Source: a virus
IMG/VR virus record: IMGVR_UViG_3300044819_000092
Location: 1-62,482 of that record
Length of the DNA stretch: 62,482 nucleotides
Strand: one strand, 5' to 3'
Part shown: one piece after another, positions 7,529-14,984 of the stretch
Numbering within the stretch: the first letter of the stretch is position 1
How the letters are laid out: each line of letters opens with the position of its first letter
Translations under genes and position numbers: made by a program
Notes under the pieces: generated by a model
What the model was told of the DNA's origin: nothing
The model's input: the letters and a program-made list of their open reading frames with translations, nothing else
The model's database searches: none

Positions 7529-7957
7529 CTAGCCGGCGACGACCGAGGCGTCCGGGACCCCAAGCTCGGCGAGCCGCTGCTGGTCCTCGATGTTCTTCAT
7601 CCACATGTTGCAGAACTCGACGAGGTCGGCCTGGCCCCGCTCGGCGCCGGTCCATCTCCAGGTGCCGCCACCCTCGACGACCTCAACGTACCGCTTGTAC
7701 GGTGCCGCGAACTGGTCGATGGCGGTCGGGAAGACGTCGCCCGAGGGGCTCACGTAGAACTCGACGTCCGGATCGGGGCACAGATCTCCATTCTGCTCGA
7801 ACCGATGCGCGACGGCGAAGAGCCCCTGGGCCAGGCAATCAATCGCCACCCGCATGAAGGTGCCCTTGGCGTTGTCGACGTACCGGGCCGCGCCCGGCTC
7901 GAGGCCCCGGACGAGGGTCTTGAAGATTTTCGTAGCTCGGCCATTCAGACTCTTCAC
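7529..7957 (-). CDS. DUF6908-like phage protein
   Basis: In this 142-residue protein the centre (FMRVAIDCLAQG, then AVAHRFEQNGDLCPDPDVEFYV) matches the DUF6908 pattern found in many phages, in which an HxxEQNGDLxxDP stretch is hallmark. Function unknown. The GTG start shares four bases (GTGA) with the stop of the upstream gene. It is the last gene of the early unit before the late promoter at 7515, and its stop codon TAG lies within the GGCTAGCC palindrome. Confidence 0.65.
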   Translation of the reverse strand: MKSLNGRATKIFKTLVRGLEPGAARYVDNAKGTFMRVAIDCLAQGLFAVAHRFEQNGDLCPDPDVEFYVSPSGDVFPTAIDQFAAPYKRYVEVVEGGGTWRWTGAERGQADLVEFCNMWMKNIEDQQRLAELGVPDASVVAG

Positions 7958-8268
7958 GCTGCACGCTCCTTGACACCAATCTCTTTTTGAACGGCCGCCG
8001 AGCGGAATGCCCGGCGCGCCTCGGCCACAGTCCTGTAGAGCTTCACTTCCTTGTAGCGGCGCCCCGGACCCTCGGCGATCTCGTTGGTCCCGAGGATGCG
8101 CCCGTCGGGCATCACGTAGATGCGCAGGCAAGCGCCCTTCTCGGTCGGGGTCTTGTAAAGGGCCCCGACGAAGTAGTCCCCCTGCCAGGGCTGGCGCAGA
8201 TCGGCCGGGAGCCGGAAGACGCCGAACCGCAGGCGGTCCCACCACGTCGAGTCGCTCGCTGTTTTCAT
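7954..8268 (-). CDS. Hypothetical protein with a MKT start module
   Basis: This 104-residue protein starts MKTASDSTWWDRLRFGVF and is rich in aromatic and basic residues; no family is recognised. The ATG sits in GTGTGAGCATGAAAAC, like the conserved start leaders further upstream, although the rest of its leader (8269-8340) has diverged. It is coupled to the DUF6908-like gene by a GTGA overlap. Confidence 0.65.
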   Translation of the reverse strand: MKTASDSTWWDRLRFGVFRLPADLRQPWQGDYFVGALYKTPTEKGACLRIYVMPDGRILGTNEIAEGPGRRYKEVKLYRTVAEARRAFRSAAVQKEIGVKERAA

Positions 8269-8344
8269 GCTCACACACTCAGCTGCAAGGCTGCTTGCCT
8301 CCAGCCAAATCCCCATGGAGCTGGTCCATGGGGACGCGGTCGGT

Positions 8345-9079
8345 CTAGGCCCGGCGGAGCTGCTTGGCGCCGGCCCCGAGGGCGGGCCCGGTCCCGAGGT
8401 GGATATCGCGGGCCGCGGTGGCGCCGGCCTGGTAGGCGTCCCGACGGGTGACCTTGACGTTCGCCTTGCTCGACGTGACGCGGCTCCACTGGCTCTTCAC
8501 GTAGGCTGCGAGGTCCGCGTCCCCGCTCTTGATGATCGCGAGCGCAGTCCCGGTGACGGTCCCCGCCTCCTGCTTCATCCGCTGCTCCTTCATCCGGCGC
8601 TGAAGCTCGGCGACGGCCCCGAACCGGAAGCTGTTCCGGAAGAGCCCGCCCATGTTCTTGCCGTCGATGTCGCACAGACGGTCGATCTCGTTCTTCAGGT
8701 ACGAGAACATGTAGGCCACGGTCTGCGTGTCGGACGGCTTGCCGATGACGCACATCCGGCTCACGAGCTTGCCGTCCACGACCACCTTGGTCGTCACGAG
8801 GCGGCAGTAGAACCCGTAGGCGATGGCGTTCATGAGCTGACTCTGCCAGGCAACGAGGCCCTTGCCCTTGCCGTCGACGTTGAGCTGTCCGACCCGCTCC
8901 GGGGCGGTGCCGGTCGAGGCCTCGAGGTCGATCATCGAGATCTTGTGCTCGAAGAGGAGCGCCTGGGCGCGGGCCGCCGCGGTGGCTGCTTCGTTGACGT
9001 TGGTGGAGGCGTGGTTCGCGAGCGCCATGAGCTTCTGAATCTTGGCGATGATGGGGTTCGTCTCGGTGGTCATTTTCAT
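8345..9079 (-). CDS. DUF2786-domain protein
   Basis: In this 244-residue protein, residues 3-45 (NPIIAKIQKLMALA... then EHKISMIDLEA) fit DUF2786, a helical domain common in phages and actinobacterial genomes. A longer C-terminal region follows (AYGFYCRLVTTKVVVDGK, YMFSYLKNEIDRL), as in the usual two-domain version. Molecular function unknown. I chose the ATG at 9079 after GAAAGG. The conserved start leader upstream (9134-9202) has lost its own ATG here (ATTACG), so the true start has moved about 55 bases downstream. Confidence 0.8.
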   Translation of the reverse strand: MKMTTETNPIIAKIQKLMALANHASTNVNEAATAAARAQALLFEHKISMIDLEASTGTAPERVGQLNVDGKGKGLVAWQSQLMNAIAYGFYCRLVTTKVVVDGKLVSRMCVIGKPSDTQTVAYMFSYLKNEIDRLCDIDGKNMGGLFRNSFRFGAVAELQRRMKEQRMKQEAGTVTGTALAIIKSGDADLAAYVKSQWSRVTSSKANVKVTRRDAYQAGATAARDIHLGTGPALGAGAKQLRRA

Positions 9080-9133
9080 GGGCCTTTCGGGAAGGAGGAG
9101 GAGGAGGGGAGGAGCCGGGAAGCTCGATTCGTA

Positions 9134-9202
9134 ATTCACACTCTTCAGTCCAAGATTTCTGCACGCCAGGCTGGATTCCGGTGAGCTGTTCTTCCCTGAC
9201 GC
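9134..9202 (-). repeat. Start-associated leader repeat, copy 1 (degenerate start)
   Basis: On the minus strand this contains the blocks CGTCAGGGAAGAACAG, GCCTGGCGTGCAG and GAAGAGTGTGAA in order, as in seven other copies. In this copy the expected ATG reads ACG. It precedes the DUF2786 gene. Confidence 0.85.
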
Positions 9203-9261
9203 CCAGGGAAAAGAGGGCCGAGGACGAGCCCCAGGGCGGCGCTCGCGTTCGGGCGCTCCTC

Positions 9262-9330
9262 GTGTTCCTGCAGGCCCGGCGGCAAGAGCCGCGCGTGGCG
9301 CTGCAGGCACGGGCTCGGGGGATGCGGGCC
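9262..9330. repeat. 3'-associated repeat element, copy 2
   Basis: GTGTTCCTGCAGG and GTGGCGCTGCAGGCA blocks on the plus strand, between the stop of the 9358-9567 gene and the leader of the DUF2786 gene. The paired CCTGCAG and CTGCAGG motifs are about 35 bases apart. Same class as copies at 10128, 13310, 15388 and 17523. Confidence 0.75.
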
Positions 9331-9357
9331 CCCGGAGGGGGAGCCCGGCCCGGGGGT

Positions 9358-9567
9358 TTAGACGTCCTCGATCCGCCCGACGAGCGCGAGCGCGCATTTT
9401 TTGCAAACGTGCCATTTTGTCGTGCGGCGGTTTTCGTCGAAGTCGACGACCGTCGTTGACGCGAGGGCCCAAGGGTGCGACCCGCCGTCGGATGCGTCGC
9501 AAATTTTGGCCCCGGCGGGGATGGCGGAGAAGGTCGGGAAGGTGGAGGAGGTCGACTCGGTTTTCAT
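9358..9567 (-). CDS. Small MKTES-module protein
   Basis: This 69-residue protein begins MKTESTSSTFPTFSAIP, sharing its start and Ser/Thr-rich lead-in with the products at 13017, 15094 and 17150, but its body differs. The body has a paired-cysteine motif (HVCKKC) near the end, so a metal-binding role is possible. The ATG belongs to the conserved leader at 9561-9637. Function unknown. Confidence 0.65.
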   Translation of the reverse strand: MKTESTSSTFPTFSAIPAGAKICDASDGGSHPWALASTTVVDFDENRRTTKWHVCKKCALALVGRIEDV

Positions 9568-9637
9568 ACTTCACACTCTTCAGCCCACGGAAACTGCACG
9601 CCACCCTCGATTCGGGTGAGCTGTTCTTCCCTGACGC
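9561..9637 (-). repeat. Start-associated leader repeat, copy 2
   Basis: All three blocks are present (CGTCAGGGAAGAACAG, GGTGGCGTGCAG, GAAGAGTGTGAAGT) and lead directly into ATGAAAACCGAG of the 9358-9567 gene. Confidence 0.85.
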
Positions 9638-9650
9638 CCAGACCCGCCCG

Positions 9651-9667
9651 AGCCCCCGAAGGGGGAG
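9651..9667 (-). terminator. GC stem-loop after the 9689-10000 gene
   Basis: CCCCC-GAA-GGGGG at 9653-9665, followed by more complementary GC sequence, lies just downstream of the stop at 9689. There is no T-run, so it may be an RNA-stabilising hairpin instead of a classical terminator. Similar GC hairpins follow the genes at 15094 and 17150. Confidence 0.35.
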
Positions 9668-9688
9668 CCCGAGCCGGGGCCCGGGGCC

Positions 9689-10000
9689 TCAGCCCTGGTG
9701 CCCGTGCCCGCCGTCGCAGATCCCTTCCCAGATCTGGCCCAGCTCGCGGCGCACGGTCTTCAGCATCTTGACCCGCCCGTGGTGCTGCTCGAGGGCCGCC
9801 TGGAAGTCCATCACGTGCCGAGGGTAGTAGTCGCGCGCGTGCGGGGCGGCGGCGTTGAGCGCGTCGAGCGCCAGGCTCAGGGCCCGGTCGGCCGCTTCAA
9901 TCTGGGACTCGAGCTCCTGCTTGCTCGTCCCGTTCATGTGGATCGTCGGGAGCTGGAGGGCGGGGGCGGCTTCGGGCTTTCGGTCGAGGTCGGTTTTCAT
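9689..10000 (-). CDS. Small helical hypothetical protein
   Basis: This 103-residue protein, starting MKTDLDRKPEA, is predicted mostly helical (ELESQIEAADRALSLALDAL and DFQAALEQHHGRVKMLKTVRREL), so a coiled-coil oligomer is likely. It ends in a short Gly/His tail. It is led by leader copy 3 and followed by a GC hairpin. No family recognised. Confidence 0.65.
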   Translation of the reverse strand: MKTDLDRKPEAAPALQLPTIHMNGTSKQELESQIEAADRALSLALDALNAAAPHARDYYPRHVMDFQAALEQHHGRVKMLKTVRRELGQIWEGICDGGHGHQG

Positions 10001-10071
10001 ACTTCTCACTCTTCAGGCCACCGGATCTGCACGCCAGGCTGGATCCCGGTGGCCCTGTTCTTCCCTGACGC
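9994..10071 (-). repeat. Start-associated leader repeat, copy 3
   Basis: CGTCAGGGAAGAACAG, GCCTGGCGTGCAG and GAAGAGTGAGAAGT in order, running into ATGAAAACCGACC of the 9689-10000 gene. Confidence 0.85.
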
Positions 10072-10076
10072 GGGGA

Positions 10077-10589
10077 TCACGCGACCTTGGAGAAGAACCG
10101 CCGATCCCACCTCACCTTCGACTTGCTCGTGTTCGGCGCAGGGAGGACAGCAAGGGCCGCGCGTGGCGCTGCAGCCACGGGCTCGGGGGATGCCGGGGCC
10201 GGGGCGGGGACCGGGGCCGGGGCGGGGGCCGGAGCGGGCCGCGCGGGCTTGGCCTTCGGGACAGGCTTGGCCGCGGGAGCTGCCTTCTTCGCCTTGGCCT
10301 TCACCGGGGCCGGGGCCGGAGCGGGGACCGGGGCCGGGGCCGTTCGCCCCATGTGGCGCTTGGCGACGACGCCGAGGTCGAAGAGCGCCGCCAGATCGGC
10401 ATATGCCACATAGCTGCCGCTCCCGTTCAAATCCACCGCCTTGAACGTCGCCCCGTCGAAGAGGTGCGTACCCCACTTGAGGACGACGTGCCTCGCCGCT
10501 CCTTCGTTGGCGGTCCGTTTGACGTGGCCCTCGTAGGAGCCGAGGTAGCACTCGATGCGGCTGATGGTCGTCTTCTCCAGGGTGGTCAC
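10077..10589 (-). CDS. Hypothetical protein with Pro/Ala/Lys-rich tail
   Basis: In this 170-residue protein, residues 1-85 form a compact domain (IECYLGSYEGHVKRTANEG, then VLKWGTHLFDGATFKAVDL). Residues about 86-150 are low-complexity PAPAPAP with lysines, typical of a flexible basic tail. The last ~30 residues are encoded by a copy of the 3'-associated repeat element (10128-10190). GTG start with a GTGA overlap to the upstream gene. Function unknown; the tail could bind nucleic acid. Confidence 0.65.
   Translation of the reverse strand: MTTLEKTTISRIECYLGSYEGHVKRTANEGAARHVVLKWGTHLFDGATFKAVDLNGSGSYVAYADLAALFDLGVVAKRHMGRTAPAPVPAPAPAPVKAKAKKAAPAAKPVPKAKPARPAPAPAPAPVPAPAPASPEPVAAAPRAALAVLPAPNTSKSKVRWDRRFFSKVA
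10128..10190. repeat. 3'-associated repeat element, copy 3 (inside a coding sequence)
   Basis: CAAGGGCCGCGCGTGGCGC followed by TGCAGCCACGGGCTCGGGG matches the elements at 9262 and 15388, but here it is read in frame as the C-terminus (PEPVAAAPRAAL...) of the 10077-10589 product. The stop codon lies about 50 bases beyond it. Confidence 0.65.
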
Positions 10590-10858
10590 TTGAGCTCCTT
10601 GATGGTCCCCGCGTCGACGATGGTGTCGATGCGGTTGGACTTCGAATAGAACACCTGCTCGCCGGGCTCCGTGCGTTCCGTGAACAGCACGAGCTCGCCC
10701 GAATGGCAGGCCACGCCGAGCTTGGTCTTCACCTCCCGCGCGGCCCGGCCGACCCGCCACGAATCCCAGTGCCCGCGGTACTGAGGCCACTTGGCGCTGT
10801 GCCCGTCGGCAATCTCGACGAGCAGCCGGCGGATCTTCTCCTTGACCAAGCCACTCAC
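10586..10858 (-). CDS. Small hypothetical protein
   Basis: This 90-residue protein starts VSGLVKEKIRRLLVEIADG and has a Trp-rich middle (WPQYRGHWDSWRVGRAAREV). No family recognised. The GTG start and stop codons are each joined to neighbours by GTGA overlaps, so it is translated in a chain with the genes at 10077 and 10855. Confidence 0.65.
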   Translation of the reverse strand: MSGLVKEKIRRLLVEIADGHSAKWPQYRGHWDSWRVGRAAREVKTKLGVACHSGELVLFTERTEPGEQVFYSKSNRIDTIVDAGTIKELK

Positions 10859-11457
10859 GACTTGATCTTCCCTTCGTGCGTCCCCTCGAACACTTCGACG
10901 ATCTGCGAGGTGTCCCGGCCATCGTCTCGGTGGACCTGCTTGACGAGGTCGACCGCGTGCGCCGGGCTCGCCGCCTCGATGTGCTCGACGAACGGCTGTG
11001 GCAACTCGAGCCCGACCGCAACGTTCCACGAGTTGAGGTAGCCGACCACCGTGTACGGCCGGTAGTCCATGCCGCTCACGGTTGGCTCGACGTCCGACTC
11101 TCGCCCCTGAATCTCGGCCTGCCGCTCCGCGCGCATGATCTTGTCGATGGCCGATTCCACGTCTTCCCGCGGGCGCAGGTACTCCACCCGCCGCGCGACG
11201 TCTTCGATCGTCTCGGAGCTCCACTCGTGGTCCGGGTCCCCGCCCGGCCACAGGATCTCCTTCAGGTCATCCTCGAGCGTCGAGATCATGGCCGAGGTGA
11301 CCTTGGCCTTGCCGAGCCCCTCGTCGCGGTCCTCGATGAGGTCCTGAAGATCGCCCCAGTCGAGGATCTGCGCGACGTAGAGCTCCGGGTGCTGGTCCTT
11401 CTCGGTGGTCTCGATCTCGAGCTCTATCAAAACGCGGGTCTTCATGACGCGGGTCAC
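10855..11457 (-). CDS. Hypothetical acidic protein
   Basis: This is a 200-residue protein from a GTG overlapping the previous stop; an ATG at 11445 is an alternative. It is acidic, with ELEIETTEKDQHPELYVAQIL near the start and a helical middle (EDVESAIDKIMRAERQAEIQ). The C-terminal part (YRPYTVVGYLNSW, then VEHIEAASPAHAVDLVKQ) reads like a small alpha/beta domain. No confident family. Confidence 0.65.
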   Translation of the reverse strand: MTRVMKTRVLIELEIETTEKDQHPELYVAQILDWGDLQDLIEDRDEGLGKAKVTSAMISTLEDDLKEILWPGGDPDHEWSSETIEDVARRVEYLRPREDVESAIDKIMRAERQAEIQGRESDVEPTVSGMDYRPYTVVGYLNSWNVAVGLELPQPFVEHIEAASPAHAVDLVKQVHRDDGRDTSQIVEVFEGTHEGKIKS

Positions 11458-11888
11458 AGGGCACCGCCCTTCTGCCCGACGTCGCGCGGGTCCGGCTGGT
11501 CGATGAGGACCGGCTCGCGCGCGTCCATGCGGATGCTGGTGAGCGTGCCGTTGGGGCGGCAGTAGTAGATGGTCGCGATCTCCTTGTAGAGCGACACTCC
11601 GGTGACGGTCACGCGCAACCAGCGCCCGCCGGCGTCGGTGAGCCAGCCGTTGCCGGCGCCGGTGAGGACGTCGCCCTTCTGCAGGCGCCCCGCCGGGACC
11701 GCTCCCCCGTGCGCGATGTTGAGGAGCGCGGAGGCCCAGCTCGACTCGCCGCCGAGCAGCTCCCAGACCTCCTTGACGTAGGCGTCCTCGCCGGGGGTCA
11801 CGTCGAAGGCCCCGGCTGGGCCCTTGCTCTCCCAGATCTCGAGCGCTCGAATGTTCCCGACCGGCGTCGGCTCAACATTCGTCTTCAC
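11454..11888 (-). CDS. Hypothetical protein
   Basis: This 144-residue protein from a GTG at 11888 shares four bases with the stop of the zinc-ribbon gene. The middle has SSWASALLNIAHGG and a beta-rich second half (GWLTDAGGRWLRVTVTGVSLY). Function unknown. A longer frame to 12068 exists but runs through the zinc-ribbon gene in another frame, so it is rejected. Confidence 0.6.
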   Translation of the reverse strand: MKTNVEPTPVGNIRALEIWESKGPAGAFDVTPGEDAYVKEVWELLGGESSWASALLNIAHGGAVPAGRLQKGDVLTGAGNGWLTDAGGRWLRVTVTGVSLYKEIATIYYCRPNGTLTSIRMDAREPVLIDQPDPRDVGQKGGAL

Positions 11889-12061
11889 GACGTCGGCTCC
11901 GCCGCGGCCGGCGCCTGCAGCTCCGCGCACGGGAGGCACACCACGCTGAAGGAGCAGCCACGCCAGACGATCTGGCAGCTCTGGTCCAGGTCGACTGCCT
12001 TGCCGCAGGTCCGGCACTTCTGACAATGCTTCGGGTCGTTCGTCTCCATGGTCATCTCCAT
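11885..12061 (-). CDS. Small zinc-ribbon protein
   Basis: This 58-residue protein was read directly from the sequence. Two cysteine pairs, HCQKCRTCG at residues 12-20 and VVCLPC at about 40-45, plus a central Cys29 and Cys36, give a typical zinc-ribbon arrangement. The ATG at 12061 follows a T-rich stretch; later in-frame ATGs at 12055 and 12049 are possible. It is coupled by GTGA to the next gene. A nucleic-acid or protein adaptor role is likely but unproved. Confidence 0.65.
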   Translation of the reverse strand: MEMTMETNDPKHCQKCRTCGKAVDLDQSCQIVWRGCSFSVVCLPCAELQAPAAAEPTS

Positions 12062-12096
12062 TTTTCAAGTTGGTTCGGTGGTCGAGCCCGGGCGGG

Positions 12097-12264
12097 TCAG
12101 GCCGCGGGCTTGTTCATCATCGAGCGCAGCTCCGCGGCGAGCTCCTGGGCGGTCCAACCCGGGATGCGCGAGAGGCGAGCCGCGAGGGCTCGGAACTTGG
12201 GGTCCGGGTGGGCCGCGAGCTGGCGAAGGATTTCTGCTTCCGGGCGGGTCGACTTGGTTTTCAT
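12097..12264 (-). CDS. Small helical hypothetical protein
   Basis: This is a 55-residue protein beginning MKTKSTRPEAEILRQLAAH and ending SMMNKPAA. It is predicted helical throughout (FRALAARLSRIPGWTAQELAAELR), a HEAT-like or helix-turn-helix-like pattern. Its ATG sits in GTGTGAAGTATGAAAACC, the conserved leader end, although the upstream leader (12265-12330) has diverged. Too short for confident family assignment. Confidence 0.55.
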   Translation of the reverse strand: MKTKSTRPEAEILRQLAAHPDPKFRALAARLSRIPGWTAQELAAELRSMMNKPAA

Positions 12265-12425
12265 ACTTCACACACTTCTCTGCAACCGCCGGCCCAGCAA
12301 CCATTTGCCGGGACCGGCTGTTCTGTGGGGACGCGCCCGGTCTAGAACTCGCCCTTGACCCTTTGCCCCAGCTCCCCTGTCGGGTGGAGACGCGCCGGGC
12401 CTACGTGCTCCCGGCGCCGGTCCCG

Positions 12426-12632
12426 CTAGTGCTGGTGAGTGTGGCCCTTGCCGGTCCCGTGATGGTGATGGTGGGCCCCGGGGACGTGTTTCTCGACCGT
12501 CAGCTCCCCGCCAAGCTCGAGGGCGAGCGCCTCCAGCTCGGCCATGATCTCGGCCTCTTCTCCGATCATGTCTCGGGCGTTGGTCTTGATGGAGCCGTCC
12601 GCGAGGATTTCAACAATCAGCTTCGATGCCAT
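12426..12632 (-). CDS. DUF2997-like small protein with histidine-rich tail
   Basis: In this 68-residue protein the N-terminal strand (KLIVEILADGSIKTNA) and following acidic helix (EIMAELEALALELGG) fit DUF2997, a short family usually adjacent to DUF1257 and a Ycf46-like AAA+ ATPase. Both occur here (12637 and 15487). The C-terminus is HVPGAHHHHHGTGKGHTHQH, a natural metal-chelating run. The gene lies 4 bases downstream of the DUF1257 gene, so co-translation is likely. Biochemical role unknown. Confidence 0.6.
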   Translation of the reverse strand: MASKLIVEILADGSIKTNARDMIGEEAEIMAELEALALELGGELTVEKHVPGAHHHHHGTGKGHTHQH

Positions 12633-12636
12633 GGGA

Positions 12637-12978
12637 TCACCCGTTCCTTCGGTTCGTGAGAATCAGCTTGCCCTTGTTCAACCCGTCGACCGAGACCGTG
12701 AACCCGCGCTTCTTGGCGAAGGCCCGGACGCCGATCTCGGTGTACTTCCGCTGCACGGCCTTCAAGGCCTCGAGGTTCGACGATTCGGTCGAGAACCCCT
12801 CGCCCTTCTGCCGGCGGTAGAAGTTGAGGTCGAGCCGGTCGTTCGTCTCGTGGGATCCGCGGGCGGCTGCGAGCGTGTCGCCCCGATTGTAAACTTCGTA
12901 CCCGAGCGCCTTCAGGGCTTCCTCCAGGCGCTCGAGCTCGGTCATGGTCGTTTTGGTCACGGTCGAAAAACAGGGCAT
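12637..12978 (-). CDS. DUF1257 (Ycf35-like) protein
   Basis: This 113-residue protein starts MPCFSTVTKTTMTELERLEE and continues with LKALGYEV, matching the DUF1257/Ycf35 signature (M-S-H-F-S-T, then a D/E-L-E-x-L-xx-A-L-xx-L-G run). The C-terminal half (YRRQKGEGFSTESSNLEALK, then GFTVSVDG) fits the family's second part. The ATG at 12978 has a strong GGAG seven bases upstream, which decides the start against a longer frame. In cyanobacteria and plastids Ycf35 and Ycf46 co-occur; their joint function is not established. Confidence 0.75.
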   Translation of the reverse strand: MPCFSTVTKTTMTELERLEEALKALGYEVYNRGDTLAAARGSHETNDRLDLNFYRRQKGEGFSTESSNLEALKAVQRKYTEIGVRAFAKKRGFTVSVDGLNKGKLILTNRRNG

Positions 12979-13016
12979 TTCGGTCTCCTTTTTCGGGGTC
13001 GGGGACGGGGCCGGAG

Positions 13017-13190
13017 TTACCGCGCGGAGCGGACTTCGACGTCGCCGTCGAGCTTGGCGAAGAACTTCTCGAGAGCAGCTTGGGTCTTGAAGGTCCGGAG
13101 CTTCCAAGCCGTGCCGGGGATCCGGTAGGCGATCTCGATGGCCGGGGTGGAGGGGGAAGAGGAGGAGGAGAAGAGCGACTCGGTTTTCAT
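13017..13190 (-). CDS. Small MKTES-module protein, paralogue of the 15094 product
   Basis: This is a 57-residue protein. After MKTESLFSSSSSPSTP comes a compact domain EIAYRIPGTAWKLRTFKT then ALEKFFAKLDGDVEVRSAR. The 15094-15276 product has the same domain (EIAYRHRGTEWKRRTFKT) and ends EVQFAR. The two share leader, Ser-rich lead-in and domain, so they arose by duplication of the whole cassette. Function unknown. Confidence 0.7.
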   Translation of the reverse strand: MKTESLFSSSSSPSTPAIEIAYRIPGTAWKLRTFKTQAALEKFFAKLDGDVEVRSAR

Positions 13191-13260
13191 ACTTCTCACT
13201 CTTCTGCCCTTGATTTCTGCACGCCAGGCTGGATTCCGTCGTTCTGTTCTTCCCTGACGC
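13184..13260 (-). repeat. Start-associated leader repeat, copy 4
   Basis: CGTCAGGGAAGAACAG, GCCTGGCGTGCAG and GAAGAGTGAGAAGT are all present and lead into ATGAAAACCGAGTC of the 13017-13190 gene. Confidence 0.85.
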
Positions 13261-13309
13261 CGAGTGCCGCCGCGCTACTTGGCCCGGGCGGAGCCGGCGC
13301 CGGTGTGGC

Positions 13310-13388
13310 GTGTTCCTGCAGGCCCGCCCGCATGGCGCGCCCGTGGCGCTGCAGGCATCCCCTCCGAAGGTGTCCGGCCCCGGGCCCG
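13310..13388. repeat. 3'-associated repeat element, copy 4
   Basis: GTGTTCCTGCAGGCCC, then GTGGCGCTGCAGGCA, then GAAGGTGTCCGGCCCCGGG on the plus strand. It lies downstream of the DUF3846 stop at 13409. Nearly identical to the copy at 17523-17600, including the GAAGGTGTCCG extension. The minus-strand frame through both copies is open and similar (GRTPSEGMPAAPR), so one may derive from a coding 3' end. Confidence 0.75.
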
Positions 13389-13408
13389 GGTGAGCGGGCC
13401 CCCGGGGC

Positions 13409-13771
13409 CTAGTCGTCGACCGAGGGCGGGAGCCCGAGGAACCCCACGAACCTATCGATCACCCACGGGATGAGCGCGCTCGGGACCGAGGTCGAGTCGC
13501 CTCCTCGGCTCGTCTGCCCTGTGATGAAGAACGTCCCGTGGATCCACTGCCGCAGCTCGAGCACGGGACGGTTCGGCGGGAGGCCCTTCAGCAAGCCCTC
13601 CTCGTCGCACCAGAGGTTGAGGAGCCGCCCGCCGCAGTGGAGCGGGACGCACTGGACGAGCCCGCCCCCCACGGTCTGCTGGAACGTCTCGAGATCATTC
13701 TCGATGAGCTCGAGCTTGGGGACCGGATCGTCCGCCTTCACCACCACCACCTCGATCTTGGCCACGGTCAC
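13409..13771 (-). CDS. DUF3846-domain protein
   Basis: This 120-residue protein has the DUF3846 pattern: FQQTVGGGLVQCVPL, then CDEEGLLKGLPPNRPVL, then IHGTFFITGQ. This family is common in phages and conjugative elements and is of unknown function. The GTG start overlaps the DUF3150 stop by four bases (GTGA), so the two are made together. Confidence 0.8.
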   Translation of the reverse strand: MTVAKIEVVVVKADDPVPKLELIENDLETFQQTVGGGLVQCVPLHCGGRLLNLWCDEEGLLKGLPPNRPVLELRQWIHGTFFITGQTSRGGDSTSVPSALIPWVIDRFVGFLGLPPSVDD

Positions 13772-14703
13772 GCCGCCAAGCGCCGGCGGCCCGGCTGAGT
13801 GAGGTTACGCTCCGCCGTGGCGATGGCTTCGTCCATCCCCACCTCGAGCGACTTCTTGATTTCCGAGAGGCCCGAGATGGCCGAGTCGGGCACCCGCTTG
13901 TTTGTCTCGATGCCGCGGAGCAGGGCGCGGAGCTGCTTCACCTGGGCGCTGAGGTTCGCGTCCCCGAGGACGTTGACCTGCTCGACCCGGTCGAGGACCT
14001 CGAACGCGGTCCGCAGGGACGCATCTCGCAAGATGCCGCCCTTCTGAATGAGCGCGAGGACGTCCGCGAGCTTGGTGGTCACGTCTTCTCGGAGCTGGGT
14101 CACCATGAAGGAGATCACGCCCTTCACGGTCTCGCCCTCGGACAGGAGGGCCGCTTCCGTCCCCGCCTGCTTCGGGCCCTGGATCGCGTAGACGCTCCAG
14201 TGCAGTCCGAACTTCGACCGCACGCTCTCGGCGCTCGGGTACTCGGCCCGGACCCGCGCGAGCGCATTGGCCGCCGCCTCCTCGGTCTTGGCCGCATCCT
14301 TGAGCGCCTGCTCGATGACCGGGAACATGGCCTCCTTCGTCTGCTCGTAGTTCGAGACGAAGTCGTCGACCGCCAGCTCGAACTCGGCCCGCAATTCCTT
14401 CAGCCGCGACGACAGCGCCTCGAGGTTGGCCGAGGGCACGTAGCGGGTCCCGAAGATGAACCCGAAGGTCAAGCCGTAGTGGTCGACGGCCTTCTTCGCC
14501 TTGCTCACGATCTCGTGGATCTTGGTGAACGAGTCCGGAGGAGCGAGCCGGGTGGAGCCGAGCGACAGCGCCTGCTCGACCGACTCGGACTCGTCGATCC
14601 CGAAGTCCTTCGCGCGGAGCTTGAGCCGAGCGCCCCAGACCGACGTTGAGAGGCCCACCACGGATCCGGACAGAAACAGGTCATTCCACGACAGCTTTGA
14701 CAT
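13768..14703 (-). CDS. DUF3150-family protein
   Basis: This 311-residue protein has a start (SGSVVGLSTSVWGARLKLRAKD), middle (FGFIFGTRYVPSANLEALSSRL, EFELAVDDFVSNYEQTKEAM) and helical remainder that match DUF3150. Such proteins are found in phages and plasmids, often near AAA+ ATPases, as here with the ATPase at 15487. Long amphipathic helices suggest a structural or adaptor role. ATG 14703 has AAGGAG upstream, which fixes the start. CTCAAGTTTCGA lies about 24 bases before it. Confidence 0.75.
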   Translation of the reverse strand: MSKLSWNDLFLSGSVVGLSTSVWGARLKLRAKDFGIDESESVEQALSLGSTRLAPPDSFTKIHEIVSKAKKAVDHYGLTFGFIFGTRYVPSANLEALSSRLKELRAEFELAVDDFVSNYEQTKEAMFPVIEQALKDAAKTEEAAANALARVRAEYPSAESVRSKFGLHWSVYAIQGPKQAGTEAALLSEGETVKGVISFMVTQLREDVTTKLADVLALIQKGGILRDASLRTAFEVLDRVEQVNVLGDANLSAQVKQLRALLRGIETNKRVPDSAISGLSEIKKSLEVGMDEAIATAERNLTQPGRRRLAA

Positions 14704-14789
14704 TGGTATTCTCCTTCTGCATTTTTCGAAACTTGAGACTGTGGGCCTCCTCCGCCGAGTCAATCAGCGCGGAGGAGGACGGGGCCGGG

Positions 14790-14984
14790 TTAGAGCGATC
14801 CGAGGGCCTGACGCAGCTGCGAGCAGCGCGCCTTCTGGGAAGGCCAAATGGCCTGGACCTCGTCGAGGGTCTCGAGGCAGATCGTCTTCTGGTCCGGCGT
14901 CGCGAACCCTCGCTCGATGACTTGCTCGACGGGCGCGAGGTGGGATTCCGAGGGGCTGTAGGTCGTCTTGATTGCTGAGTTCAT
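14790..14984 (-). CDS. Small hypothetical protein
   Basis: This is a 64-residue protein starting MNSAIKTTYSPSESHLAPV with a helical C-terminal half (TLDEVQAIWPSQKARCSQLR). Its start is inside leader copy 5, where the codons read ATGAACTCAGC instead of ATGAAAACC. No family recognised. Confidence 0.6.
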   Translation of the reverse strand: MNSAIKTTYSPSESHLAPVEQVIERGFATPDQKTICLETLDEVQAIWPSQKARCSQLRQALGSL

